64,000 nt of DNA from an uncultured Dehalococcoidia bacterium (GTDB lineage Bacteria; Chloroflexota; Dehalococcoidia; Lucifugimonadales; JADFKI01). The notes beneath the pieces were generated by a model that saw nothing but the letters and a program-made list of their open reading frames with translations, searched no databases and had not been told where the DNA came from. Positions 48,212 to 56,580 of this stretch are shown one piece after another; within the stretch, counting starts at the first letter, position 1, and every line of letters begins with the position of its first letter. Position numbers and translations under genes: made by a program. The stretch lies in NCBI GenBank assembly GCA_958295865.1, contig CATQHF010000003.1, positions 434,001-498,000 on the forward strand. The letters are read 5' to 3'.

Positions 48212-49246
48212 CTATGGGTATAGGGCGAGTTGGGTTATGCCTTCGTCTTCGGGCAAGCCGAACATGAGGTTCATGTTCTGCACGGCTTGGCCGGCTGCGC
48301 CCTTGACGAGATTGTCTATGCAGCTGAGGACGATGAGCCGGTTCGTGCGCGTGTCGACGGTGGGGTATATCACGCAGTCGTTGTTGCCCAGTGTGTGCTT
48401 GGTCATAGGCGGGGCGTCCACGACCTTGCCGAAGGTTTCGTCCTTGTAGAAGTTGTCGTAAATGTCGCGCACTTCGTCTTTGGCGTCGGGGCCGGATGCG
48501 ATTGCGCCTTCCTTCAACGGGGCGTAGCAGCTTGCGAGTATCCCGCGCGTCATTGGAACGAGATGCGTGAGGAAGGTGATGTTTAGGCTGCCGTTGGAGT
48601 GCAGAAGCTCTAGTTCCTGCTGAATCTCGGGCAGGTGGCGGTGGCCGTCGACCGAGTATGCCATGAAGTTTTCGTTGACTTCGGAGAAGTGGGTCTTGAG
48701 GGACAAGCCGCGCCCCGCGCCGGAGACGCCCGATTTGGCGTCTATGATGATGTCGCGCTCGATGATGCCGGCATCGATGGCGGGGGCGAGCGCCATTATG
48801 GACGCGGTAGGGTAGCAGCCGGGGTTGGCGACGAGATTGGCATCGGAGACTTCTTCGCGGTGGAGTTCGGTCAAGCCATAGACGGCCTGCTCCATGTTTT
48901 CGGGGCAGGGGTGCTGCACGCTGTACCAGTCTTCGTACACGGCGAGGTCTTTGAGGCGGAAGTCGGCGCTGATGTCTATCGCCTTCACGCCGTCGGAGAG
49001 GGCGCGGCCGATGCGCTCAGCGCTCGCGGCGTGGGGCAGCGCGGAGAAGACCACATCCACGCTCTCGGTTATCTCTTCGGTGATGGTCAGGTCGATCTCG
49101 GACAGGTGCGGGAATACATCGCCGAGCTTCTGCCCGGCGGCGCTTCGTCCGGTGACGGAGGTTATCTGCGCGTCAGGGTGTCGAGCGAGGATACGAGCCA
49201 ATTCCACGCCCGCATATCCGGTTACATTGATGATGCCTACTTTCAA
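48212..49246 (-). CDS. argC: N-acetyl-gamma-glutamyl-phosphate reductase
   Basis: Third step of arginine synthesis: NADPH-dependent reduction of N-acetylglutamyl phosphate to the semialdehyde. 344 residues. MKVGIINVTGYAGVELARIL is the dinucleotide-binding N-terminus, and VVFSALPHAASAE and DISADFRL are typical. The nucleophilic cysteine is C144 in VANPGCYPTASIMALAP. SGVSGAGRGLSLKTHFSEVN and DGHRHLPEIQQEL carry the catalytic histidine. LVPMTRGI is the usual family segment. argJ, argB and argD do not follow, so it is a single gene here; argG and argH are at the left end of the window. Confidence 0.96.
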   Translation of the reverse strand: MKVGIINVTGYAGVELARILARHPDAQITSVTGRSAAGQKLGDVFPHLSEIDLTITEEITESVDVVFSALPHAASAERIGRALSDGVKAIDISADFRLKDLAVYEDWYSVQHPCPENMEQAVYGLTELHREEVSDANLVANPGCYPTASIMALAPAIDAGIIERDIIIDAKSGVSGAGRGLSLKTHFSEVNENFMAYSVDGHRHLPEIQQELELLHSNGSLNITFLTHLVPMTRGILASCYAPLKEGAIASGPDAKDEVRDIYDNFYKDETFGKVVDAPPMTKHTLGNNDCVIYPTVDTRTNRLIVLSCIDNLVKGAAGQAVQNMNLMFGLPEDEGITQLALYP

Positions 49247-49439
49247 CGCATCTGCCTCCTGAATATGATTGTGCTATAAGTTTATATGCTATGTGGTATG
49301 GGTAACAAGTGGGATGTTTTCGCCGAGAAAATTGCATAAGTGGAATTACAATGGTCAGGCGTTGCCAATTTCTGGATTCCCGCGAAAGCGGGAATGACGG
49401 GTGAGCGAGCGTGAAAGGCTTGTGCAATCTTCCTTTTCG
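49247..49439. repeat. Rep-E hairpin in a short gap
   Basis: TGGATTCCCGCGAAAGCGGG and AATGACGGGTGAGCG at about 49373-49405, preceded by a short GAGAAAATTGCATAAG that resembles a Rep-A terminus at about 49325. No gene. Confidence 0.6.
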
Positions 49440-49850
49440 CTATCGTATGACTTCCAAGGCTGAGCCGTCGGCGAGGCGATAGACATAGAAATCGCTGTCA
49501 AAGGAGAACACTCTACGCAGAGAAAGAATTTCTGCCGTCGCAATCAGGGATGCGTCCGCCAAGTCCATCGGGGTGTCTTGGTATTGTCCCATAAGCGCCA
49601 TCATCCTGTCGATTTCTTGGGGTTTGTGGTTGTGCAAGACAAGCCTGCCTGATGTCCACAGGCTCCAGAGGGCAGCCTGATGGGTATATCCCTCGGACTT
49701 GCCTAGCATATACATGGCTTCCGTGAGGCAAGGCAGCGTGGTGAGCATAGACTCATCCGACATATAATTCAGTACGGCTATACCTTGATCATGGTATGGG
49801 TCTGTGACATCGAGTAGCGCCACCAAAGGGCCCGTGTCCGTCAGGAGCAT
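49440..49850 (-). CDS. PIN-domain ribonuclease toxin (VapC-like)
   Basis: 136 residues. PIN-domain acidic residues are in place: LLTDTGPLVALLDVTD (first Asp), the LTEAMYML segment (Glu), MDLADASLIATAEIL (Asp) and FSFDSDF (fourth acidic site). PIN toxins of VapBC cleave tRNA or rRNA in a Mg2+-dependent way. It overlaps the preceding antitoxin gene by ten bases, the usual order with the antitoxin first. Family subtype and RNA target unknown. Confidence 0.85.
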   Translation of the reverse strand: MLLTDTGPLVALLDVTDPYHDQGIAVLNYMSDESMLTTLPCLTEAMYMLGKSEGYTHQAALWSLWTSGRLVLHNHKPQEIDRMMALMGQYQDTPMDLADASLIATAEILSLRRVFSFDSDFYVYRLADGSALEVIR

Positions 49851-50170
49851 TCTTTGTTCTTTCGATTCTTTCGGAGATGCTCATCGAGTGCGATAATGCC
49901 ATCGGTGAACTTCATGCTGGCGAATTCAGACATGCGGGCGCCGCCTTCGACGGTTTCGCCGCTGTCAATCACGCCGATGTGGTCGCGCAGAGCGTCATAC
50001 AGCGTTTGCCCTTCCTTTGGCTTGGTGAGCGGCTTGGTGTCTTTGTGCTTTACCGGCGGCGAGAACCGCGTTCGCAGAAAGTCGAGCACTGTATTTTCGG
50101 GCGTCTTGCCCAGTATCTCCGCGTGCTTTAGCACTTCTTCTTCCATTTCGGGCGGGATTTTGATATTCAT
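49841..50170 (-). CDS. Antitoxin paired with PIN toxin
   Basis: 109 residues. The first 40 residues (MNIKIPPEMEEEVLKHAEIL, GKTPENTVLDFLRTRF) form a ribbon-helix-helix-like DNA-binding segment; the second half is charged (EGGARMSEFASMKFTDGIIA, DEHLRKNRKNKE) and should wrap the toxin. Start at 50170. It is directly upstream of the PIN gene with a ten-base overlap, so the pair is a VapBC-type module. It is longer than common VapB proteins (70-85 residues). Confidence 0.75.
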   Translation of the reverse strand: MNIKIPPEMEEEVLKHAEILGKTPENTVLDFLRTRFSPPVKHKDTKPLTKPKEGQTLYDALRDHIGVIDSGETVEGGARMSEFASMKFTDGIIALDEHLRKNRKNKECS

Positions 50171-50189
50171 GGCGTTCCTCCCACCTGCA

Positions 50190-50936
50190 TTATACCTTTT
50201 TTCGCTTTGCGGCGGGCTTGCGCGCTGATCGTTTTGCTTCGCGCTCTATCTTGGGGCGGGCAGGGCAGCCCCATGCTAGGGGACATTCGCCGCAGAGGGG
50301 GCGCTGCGCCTTGCATACTTGCCGTCCGTGCTGGATGAGGTACATGTGGAAGGCGAATACATCTTGCGGCGCGACCATCGGCTCTAGGATGTCGTGCGCT
50401 TTGTCGGCGTTCACCTTCTGCCCAATCAAGCCGAGGCGCTTGGATACGCGGAAGATGTGCGTGTCCACCGGCATGGCGGGCATGCCCAGGGAGAAGCAGA
50501 GGATGATTGCCGCTGTCTTGGGGCCTATGCCGTTCAGCCGCTTGAGCCATGCTTTCGCGTCGTCGAGGGGCATTTCGGCGAGGAATGACAGGTCGAAGCC
50601 GCCAATCTCGTCGCGTATCTGGCAGAGGACATTTTTGATACGCGGCGCTTTCTGCTTTGCCAGTCCACCGCGCCGTATCGCTTCCTCGATGGCGTCGACG
50701 GGGGCGTCTGCAACGGCGTGGAGCGAGTCGAACGCGCTCATCAGGCTCTTGAATGCGCGCTCGGAGTTCAGGTCGGATGTGTGCTGGGACAGGATGGTAT
50801 AGACCAGTTCCTCGGCGGGCGAGTAGCGCACATGCCATTGTACGGGGCCGTATTGCGCGCCGAGGCAGTCCATGACGTCCTGCGCGCGCAGCTTGCGCCT
50901 TCTGCGGGTCGTGGCGGTCTTTGCGGTCGCTTCCAT
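50190..50936 (-). CDS. nth: Endonuclease III-family DNA glycosylase
   Basis: Base-excision repair glycosylase/AP lyase. 248 residues. LSQHTSDLNSERAFKSL at the N-terminus, helix-hairpin-helix LNGIGPKTAAIILCFSLGMP with the Lys before TAA (nucleophile), and PVDTHIFRVSKRLGL with the catalytic Asp. The 4Fe-4S ligands are CKAQRPLCGECPLAWGC (spacing C-x6-C-x2-C-x5-C). The basic C-terminus (KRSARKPAAKRKKV) is an unusual tail. It ends 20 bases before the antitoxin start; it could be co-transcribed with the VapBC pair and with the following dehydrogenase. Confidence 0.92.
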   Translation of the reverse strand: MEATAKTATTRRRRKLRAQDVMDCLGAQYGPVQWHVRYSPAEELVYTILSQHTSDLNSERAFKSLMSAFDSLHAVADAPVDAIEEAIRRGGLAKQKAPRIKNVLCQIRDEIGGFDLSFLAEMPLDDAKAWLKRLNGIGPKTAAIILCFSLGMPAMPVDTHIFRVSKRLGLIGQKVNADKAHDILEPMVAPQDVFAFHMYLIQHGRQVCKAQRPLCGECPLAWGCPARPKIEREAKRSARKPAAKRKKV

Positions 50937-50941
50937 GCGCC

Positions 50942-52012
50942 TTAGCCTTTGCCTAGCGCGTTGACTACGGCGTCGCCCACCTGCGAGGTGGATGATGTGC
51001 CGCCGAGGTCGGGCGTGAGTATCTCGCCCTGCGCGATGAGGTAGATTACTGCCTTGTCCATTACGTCCGCGGCTTCGTCGTGTCCAAGGTGGCGCAGCAT
51101 CATGGAGGCGGAGAGGATTGCTGCCATGGGGTTGGCGATGCCCTTGCCCATGATGTCGGGGGCGCTGCCATGAACCGGCTCGAACATGGACGGGAAGCGG
51201 CGCTCAGGGTCGATGTTGCCGCTTGGGGCGAGTCCCATGCTGCCGGTGATGATTGCGCCAATGTCGGTCAGGATGTCGCCGAACAGGTTGCTGCCTACTA
51301 CTACATCGAAGCTTTCGGGGCGGCGCACGAAGTCCATGCATGCGGCGTCTATGAGCAGGGAGTTGGTGGCGATGTCCGGGTAGCGTTCGGCAATTCTGTC
51401 GAACGCGCGGTCCCAGACGAGCATGCCGTAGCCTAGGGCGTTGGACTTGGTGATAGATGTTACATGCTTTGCCTTGTTACGCTTGCGCGCCTGCTCGAAG
51501 GCGTAGGTGATGACGCGCTCACAGCCGCGCCGCGTGAACACGCCGGATTGGACGCCTATCTCGTCCTCGAAGCCGGCGTACTGGAAGCCGCCTACCTCGG
51601 CGTATTCGCCCTCGACATTCTCACGGATGACCAGCATGTCTATGTCGTAGGGATTCGGGTCGCGCAAGGGGGATGTTATGCCCGGGTACAGCACGCTGGG
51701 ACGCTCGCAAACATACTGGTCGAAGCTGCGTCGTATCGGCAGCAGCAGCCCGTTCAGCGTGATGTGGTCTTGCAGTTCGGGATGTCCCACCGCGCCGAGG
51801 TATATGACGTCGGACGCCGCCATTTGGTCTAGCGCGTCGGCGGGCATCATCCTGCCGTGCTCGAAGTAGTAGTCCGAATTCCACGGATGCTCGATGAAGT
51901 TCCAACCGATGCCGTACTGCTCGCCGACGGCGTTCAGCACCTTGATGCCTTCTTCGATGACCTCGACGCCGACGCCGTCGCCGCGAATGATGGATACCTT
52001 GTATTCGGCCAT
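50942..52012 (-). CDS. Tartrate / D-malate dehydrogenase-type isocitrate/isopropylmalate dehydrogenase
   Basis: 356 residues, NAD-dependent decarboxylating dehydrogenase superfamily. VSIIRGDGVGVEVIEEGIKV at the N-terminus; IRENVEGEYAEVGGFQYAG in place of the IMDH signature; KHVTSITKSNALGYGMLVWD carries the substrate-binding lysine. The metal-ligand Asp signature is VVVGSNLFGDILTDIGAIIT followed by GSMGLAPSGNID. These choices match the TtuC/DmlA group rather than LeuB, whose true copy is at 58.5 kb. Likely substrate D-malate, tartrate or a similar 2-hydroxy acid. It is six bases upstream of nth on the same strand. Confidence 0.85.
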   Translation of the reverse strand: MAEYKVSIIRGDGVGVEVIEEGIKVLNAVGEQYGIGWNFIEHPWNSDYYFEHGRMMPADALDQMAASDVIYLGAVGHPELQDHITLNGLLLPIRRSFDQYVCERPSVLYPGITSPLRDPNPYDIDMLVIRENVEGEYAEVGGFQYAGFEDEIGVQSGVFTRRGCERVITYAFEQARKRNKAKHVTSITKSNALGYGMLVWDRAFDRIAERYPDIATNSLLIDAACMDFVRRPESFDVVVGSNLFGDILTDIGAIITGSMGLAPSGNIDPERRFPSMFEPVHGSAPDIMGKGIANPMAAILSASMMLRHLGHDEAADVMDKAVIYLIAQGEILTPDLGGTSSTSQVGDAVVNALGKG

Positions 52013-52066
52013 TTTGACCTCTCGTTGGCTTATGGTATGCGGAGGCTTTGCCGCATCGCTATCATA

Positions 52067-52639
52067 CTACAATTTGGGGCTTATAATCCCTTCAAGCCAC
52101 CTTTTGGTTTGTGATGCCGAAGTGAAGCGCATTACTTTCAGATGGCGGTACTGCGGCTGTGAGAATGCGGCGGGCAGGGACTTGCGCCGTTTCCAATGGG
52201 TCCGAAACGCCCAGAGAAAGAGGGAGTCCTTGGTTAAGAAGTGCCGCCACAGGTCTTCGCGGTTGTCGTTCCACAGCCGCCTTCGCATTATGCCGCGTGT
52301 CATGGTGCGGAAGAAGAGTCTCCAGAATACCAGAGGGAATGAGTAGTCGAGCCATACGAGCGTCGTGGCGCGCGACCAGATTATATCGCGCGCCACGCTG
52401 TAGTTGCCATCGACAACCCAGCCCTCACCGCGCAGCGCATCGGCGATGCGCTGTCTGAATACATCGTCGGGCGTTTCTGTCCAGTTGGGGCCGTGCCGTA
52501 TGGCGTCCAGCTCCACTACGGGGACGCGCAGTATTTGCGCTAACTCTCGCGCCAGCGTTGACTTGCCTGAGCCGGTCGTGCCGAGAATGACTATGCGGCG
52601 CAGGCTTGAATGGTTGTGGGGGAGTGTATCGTTCTTCAT
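52067..52639 (-). CDS. P-loop NTPase, adenylate-kinase-like (FlaR/topology-modulator type)
   Basis: 190 residues. The Walker A is VILGTTGSGKSTLARELAQI, followed by VVELDAIRHGPNWTETPDDV, and the LVWLDYSFPLVFWRLFFRTM segment after Walker B, which is typical of DNA-topology-modulation FlaR-like and related small kinases. These proteins carry no established substrate in bacteria. It stands alone, minus strand, between the malate/tartrate dehydrogenase and the retropepsin genes. Confidence 0.8.
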   Translation of the reverse strand: MKNDTLPHNHSSLRRIVILGTTGSGKSTLARELAQILRVPVVELDAIRHGPNWTETPDDVFRQRIADALRGEGWVVDGNYSVARDIIWSRATTLVWLDYSFPLVFWRLFFRTMTRGIMRRRLWNDNREDLWRHFLTKDSLFLWAFRTHWKRRKSLPAAFSQPQYRHLKVMRFTSASQTKRWLEGIISPKL

Positions 52640-52653
52640 GGCAAGTTGGATGT

Positions 52654-53010
52654 TCAGAGGAGGAAGCTGTCGACGGGGATGAGGCGGCCGTTCACGGGGT
52701 CTATGCCTAGCGCGAATATCTCGAGGGTTACGGCTCCGAGCAGAGGCATGGAGTTGTCATCGCTGAATACGACGGGGGATGTGTGGTTCTCTCCGTCAAT
52801 CCTGATTCTGGTCTCGCCGAGGTTCATTTGTATGCGGCTGCCGTCCGCAAGTATAAATGTACGGCTCGACTCCGCGCCAACGCCTAATCCATGCAGCAGT
52901 GAACTTGGCAGCATGGTGTAGGTCGCGCCTGAATCGACCATGGCTTCGACCGTTTCATAGCGCTGCCCTTGCGGGTCGCCTATTTGCAGCTCGACTTGAA
53001 ATACTCCCAC
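52654..53010 (-). CDS. Retropepsin-like aspartic protease, paralogue 1
   Basis: 118 residues, clan AA (TIGR03698-type). MGVFQVELQIGDPQGQRYET at the N-terminus, the active-site motif VDSGATYTMLP (DSGA), the flap region FILADGSRIQMN and the second conserved strand LLGAVTLEIFALGIDPVNGR. No signal peptide. Both ends are nearly identical to the next paralogue while the middle (residues about 37-83) differs, which suggests duplication followed by gene conversion or by diversifying change of the substrate-binding part. Confidence 0.82.
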   Translation of the reverse strand: MGVFQVELQIGDPQGQRYETVEAMVDSGATYTMLPSSLLHGLGVGAESSRTFILADGSRIQMNLGETRIRIDGENHTSPVVFSDDNSMPLLGAVTLEIFALGIDPVNGRLIPVDSFLL

Positions 53011-53027
53011 TTATCGCCCTCCTCGCT

Positions 53028-53160
53028 AGAACTTGTCCCATAGATAGGGTGATTGTGATTTAGGGTTAAACGGCAAGGTTGTTTATACTTGGGTGTGCCT
53101 TCAATGCTCTGGATTCCCGCGAAAGCGGGAATGACGGGTGAATGAGCGGGGATGACGAAA
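53028..53160. repeat. Rep-H / Rep-E copy between the two retropepsin genes
   Basis: Starts CGCTAGAACTTGTCCCATAG (from 53024), then ATTGTGATTTAGGGTTAAAC and the hairpin ATTCCCGCGAAAGCGGGAAT. It separates the duplicated protease genes. Confidence 0.65.
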
Positions 53161-53246
53161 AGGTTTGCCGCCTGAACGGAAACGCTATCGCGGGAGGACA
53201 GTGGCTTTGCATTTTGCGCTGACTTTCCTGTTCGATCTGCTCTTGT

Positions 53247-53603
53247 TCAGAGGAGGAAGCTGTCAACGGGGATGAGGCGGCCGTTCACGGGGTCTATGCC
53301 GAGCGCGAATATCTCGAGGGTTACGGCTCCGAGCAGATGCATGGAGTTGTCATCGCTGAATACGACGGGCGAGACTATCCGCCTTCCGTCAATTTTGATC
53401 CAGGTCTGACCGAATTCCCTTTGCATGCGGCTATTATCTGCCAGTATGAAAGTCCTGCTTTCTATTGCTTCGACCCCAAGTTCTCGTAGCAGCGACTCGG
53501 GCAATGTGGTGTAGGTCGCGCCTGAATCGACCATGGCTTCGACCGTTTCATAGCGCTGCCCTTGCGGGTCGCCTATTTGCAGCTCGACTTGGAATACTCC
53601 CAC
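53247..53603 (-). CDS. Retropepsin-like aspartic protease, paralogue 2
   Basis: 118 residues, the same length as paralogue 1. The first 35 residues and the last 30 (SDDNSMHLLGAVTLEIFALG) are almost identical at the protein and DNA level. The centre reads LLRELGVEAIESRTFILADN and EFGQTWIKIDGRRIVSPVVF. DSGATYTTLP is the active-site motif. The gene lies 237 bases upstream of paralogue 1 in the same direction. It should form homodimers, or heterodimers with paralogue 1. The start at 53603 follows GAGGAGAGCGACA. Confidence 0.82.
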   Translation of the reverse strand: MGVFQVELQIGDPQGQRYETVEAMVDSGATYTTLPESLLRELGVEAIESRTFILADNSRMQREFGQTWIKIDGRRIVSPVVFSDDNSMHLLGAVTLEIFALGIDPVNGRLIPVDSFLL

Positions 53604-53691
53604 TTGTCGCTCTCCTCGATGTGGATATGGTCAATTATAGCGTGAGTGAGCGGTAGTTGTGAGGGCTGCGCTTTGCGAGAGGGGATTTACC

Positions 53692-53720
53692 TTGACGCCA
53701 ATGTTGCCCGATGCTAGGGT
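53692..53720 (+). promoter_or_regulatory. Promoter of the leuS T-box leader
   Basis: TTGACG at 53692-53697, 17-base spacer, TAGGGT at 53715-53720. Spacing and the TAGgGT -10 resemble the promoter found before the TPP riboswitch. Confidence 0.6.
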
Positions 53721-53734
53721 AGTTGAATATAGAT

Positions 53735-53994
53735 GAAACGCATCGAAGGGGAGTAGTAGCGGCGCGGGGAGGCTGGCAGAGAGCCGGGGATGGTGGGATC
53801 CCGGCGCGCCGACCTGCCGTGAACTCGCCCTGGAGCATCCGGCCTGAAAGCGATAGACTTGGTAGGGCCGGACGGGTATGCCCGTTAAGGCTATCGAGTG
53901 TCTCGGCTGAGTAGCAGGCGAGGAACAAGGGTGGTACCGCGGTATCTTCCGTAGTGAAGTCCCGTCCCTGATGCAGAGGGGCGGGTTTTTTTTG
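53735..53994 (+). promoter_or_regulatory. T-box leader controlling leuS
   Basis: The antiterminator T-box AACAAGGGTGGTACCGCGG lies at 53924-53942. Stem I includes GGGGAGTAGTAGCG (the AGTA element) and GGAGGCTGGCAGAGAGCCGG. The specifier is probably CTC at 53824-53826 in GTGAACTCGCCC, a leucine codon, which matches the downstream leucyl-tRNA synthetase. The leader ends in a hairpin, CCCGTCCCT-AGGGGCGGG, with a run of eight Ts. Uncharged tRNA-Leu should bind and allow read-through into leuS. Confidence 0.92.
53961..53993 (+). terminator. T-box terminator hairpin
   Basis: CCCGTCCCT (53961-53969) pairs with AGGGGCGGG (53977-53985), followed by TTTTTTTT (53986-53993). This is the default stop of the leuS leader. 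Confidence 0.85.
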
Positions 53995-54029
53995 TGGCTT
54001 TGGCAGTTGAATTGAGCGGAGGGTAGATT

Positions 54030-56501
54030 ATGGCAGTTGTCAGAACGACGGAGCGGCGCTTCGACCATAACGCGATTGATGCCAAGTGGCAGCGGCGCTG
54101 GCTTGAAGACGGCTCAAATAGGGTGAATGACGACGACCCGCGCCCTAAGTGGTATGAGCTGACGATGTACCCGTATCCGTCGGGGGATCTGCATATCGGG
54201 CATTGGTATGCGATGAGTCCGTCAGACGCTCATGCCCGGTTCCGACGCATGCAAGGCTACAATGTGCTGCATCCGATGGGGTTCGACGCGTTCGGGCTGA
54301 ACGCGGAGAACGCTGCCATTCAGCGCGGCATTCATCCCTACAAGTGGACGACGGACAATATGGAGAACATGCGCCGTCAGCTCCGCAGCATGGGGGCAAT
54401 CTACGATTGGGAAAGGGAAGTCGTTACCTGCGCGCCGGAGTATTACAAGTGGAACCAGTGGTTCTTTCTCCAGTTCTACAAGAACGGGCTGGCGTATCGC
54501 GCATACGCGCCGGTCAACTGGTGTCCCTCGTGTCAGACCGTTTTGGCTAACGAACAGGTGATTGACGGCGGCTGTGAGCGCTGCTCGACCAGTGTCACGC
54601 ACCGGGATCTCAATCAGTGGTTCTTCAAGATAACCGACTATGCCGAGGAACTGCTGGACAACTCCAAGATTGACTGGCCTGAGAAGATAAACAGGATGCA
54701 GGAGAACTGGATTGGTCGCAGCGAGGGCGTGGACATCGAGTTCGACATATCCGAGTATGGGCTGAGCGAGCAGTCTATCACCACTTTCACGACGCGCATC
54801 GATACGGTGTACGGCGTTACCTTCGTGGTGCTTGCGCCTGAGCATCCGCTGGTCGAAGAGCTGACAATGCCCGAACAGCGGGCTGAGGTGGAGGCATATA
54901 TCGCGCAGGCGCGCGCGCAGACTGAGATAGAGCGCCTCTCGACCGACAAGGATAAGACGGGCGTGTTCACGGGCGCGTACTGCGTCAACAAGTTGAATGG
55001 GGAGCGCGTGCCCATCCTCGTCGGCGACTATGTGCTGCTGACATACGGCACGGGCATCGTGATGGGGGTGCCGGCGCACGACGAGCGCGACTTTGTGTTC
55101 GCGCAGAAGTACGGCTTGCCCATTCGCGTGGTGGTCGCGCCGCCCGACTGGAATGGCGAACCGCTGGAAGAGGCGTATCTGGGCGTGGGTACACAGGTCA
55201 ACTCGGCGCAGTTCGACGGAATTAGCAGCAGCGAAGGCTTGAGGCGCATCGCCGACCACATCGAGGAAAACGGCTGGGGACGCCGCACCGTGCAGTATCG
55301 GATGCGCGACTGGCTAATCTCTCGCCAGCGCTACTGGGGGACGCCGATTCCCATCGTCTATTGCGGGGAGTGTGGCGATGTTCCCGTGCCTGACGACGAC
55401 CTGCCGGTTCTGCTGCCGGAGGACGCGGAGTTTCTCCCGACGGGCGAGTCGCCGTTGACGCTGAACGACGCCTTCTTGAATACGACCTGCCCGGAGTGCG
55501 GAGGGCCTGCCAAGCGGGAGACGGACACGATGGATACCTTCGTCGATTCGTCGTGGTACTTTCTGCGCTTTACGGATGCCAAATACGCGGACGGCGCGTT
55601 CGACTCGGACAAGCTGGCGCAGTGGGGCGCGGTTGACCAGTACACGGGCGGCGTGGAGCATGCGGTGATGCACCTGCTTTACGCGCGCTTTTTCGTGAAG
55701 GCTCTGCGCGATCTGGGCATGCTGAGTTTCGACGAGCCGTTCGACCGCCTGTATAACCAGGGGGTCATACTTGGCACAGACCACGAGAAGATGAGCAAGT
55801 CGCGCGGCAATGTCATCGCGCCTGATGAGTATGTCGATGTGTTCGGCGCTGATACGGTGCGCTGCTTCCTGATGTTCCTGGGACCTTGGGACCAGGGCGG
55901 GAGCTGGAGTGATTCGGGCATCAACGGCATGGCGCGCTGGATGAACCGCGTCTGGGATGTCGCTACGCGCGACGCAAGGCAGCTGGACGATTTCCCGCGT
56001 GACGATGACGCGGTGCGGGGGATGCAGCGGCTGATGCACAAGACGATACGGCGTGTGGGGGAGGACTTGGAGCGCTTTAAGTTCAACACGGCTCTGGCGG
56101 GGCTGATGGAGTACACGAATGGGCTGAACCAGCACTGGGAGGCGAAGGGCGTACATTCGCAGCACTGGGCGGAGGCGATCAGCAACTTGCTGACGCTGAT
56201 GTCGCCGATGGCGCCGCACATATCGGAAGAGCTGTGGGAGCGCACGGGCCATCAGGGCAGCGTGCATGCGAATGCGTGGCCGCAGTGGGATGAAGCGCTT
56301 GCCGCCGATGAGGTGTTCACGCTGGTGGTGCAGGTGAACGGTCGTGTGCGGGACAAGCTGGAAGCGCCGGTCTCCGTGGATGAGGATGCAGCCAAGCGCG
56401 CCGCGCTGGAAAGTCGGCGCGTCGCGCCGCATATAGAGGGCAAGAGCATCGCGCGGGTGATATATGTGCCGGGGAAGCTGGTGAATGTGGTGGCGCGGTA
56501 G
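54030..56501 (+). CDS. leuS: Leucyl-tRNA synthetase
   Basis: 823 residues, class Ia synthetase with an editing domain. MYPYPSGDLHIGHWYAMSPS contains the HIGH motif, and LGTDHEKMSKSRGNVIAPDE contains KMSKS. ETDTMDTFVDSSWYFLRFTD is the leucine-specific region. The CP1 editing domain is visible (TYGTGIVMGVPAHDERDFVF). The C-terminal anticodon-binding domain ends VNVVAR. Its expression is controlled by the T-box leader just upstream. Essential for translation; no partner genes in the same operon. Confidence 0.97.
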   Translation: MAVVRTTERRFDHNAIDAKWQRRWLEDGSNRVNDDDPRPKWYELTMYPYPSGDLHIGHWYAMSPSDAHARFRRMQGYNVLHPMGFDAFGLNAENAAIQRGIHPYKWTTDNMENMRRQLRSMGAIYDWEREVVTCAPEYYKWNQWFFLQFYKNGLAYRAYAPVNWCPSCQTVLANEQVIDGGCERCSTSVTHRDLNQWFFKITDYAEELLDNSKIDWPEKINRMQENWIGRSEGVDIEFDISEYGLSEQSITTFTTRIDTVYGVTFVVLAPEHPLVEELTMPEQRAEVEAYIAQARAQTEIERLSTDKDKTGVFTGAYCVNKLNGERVPILVGDYVLLTYGTGIVMGVPAHDERDFVFAQKYGLPIRVVVAPPDWNGEPLEEAYLGVGTQVNSAQFDGISSSEGLRRIADHIEENGWGRRTVQYRMRDWLISRQRYWGTPIPIVYCGECGDVPVPDDDLPVLLPEDAEFLPTGESPLTLNDAFLNTTCPECGGPAKRETDTMDTFVDSSWYFLRFTDAKYADGAFDSDKLAQWGAVDQYTGGVEHAVMHLLYARFFVKALRDLGMLSFDEPFDRLYNQGVILGTDHEKMSKSRGNVIAPDEYVDVFGADTVRCFLMFLGPWDQGGSWSDSGINGMARWMNRVWDVATRDARQLDDFPRDDDAVRGMQRLMHKTIRRVGEDLERFKFNTALAGLMEYTNGLNQHWEAKGVHSQHWAEAISNLLTLMSPMAPHISEELWERTGHQGSVHANAWPQWDEALAADEVFTLVVQVNGRVRDKLEAPVSVDEDAAKRAALESRRVAPHIEGKSIARVIYVPGKLVNVVAR

Positions 56502-56580
56502 GGGAGGATGTCGCGGCCGGAGCGGGTAACTTGTTGTGCCAGACATTGCCTTTGAGTTCGTGGACTGACAGCAGTTTGGC

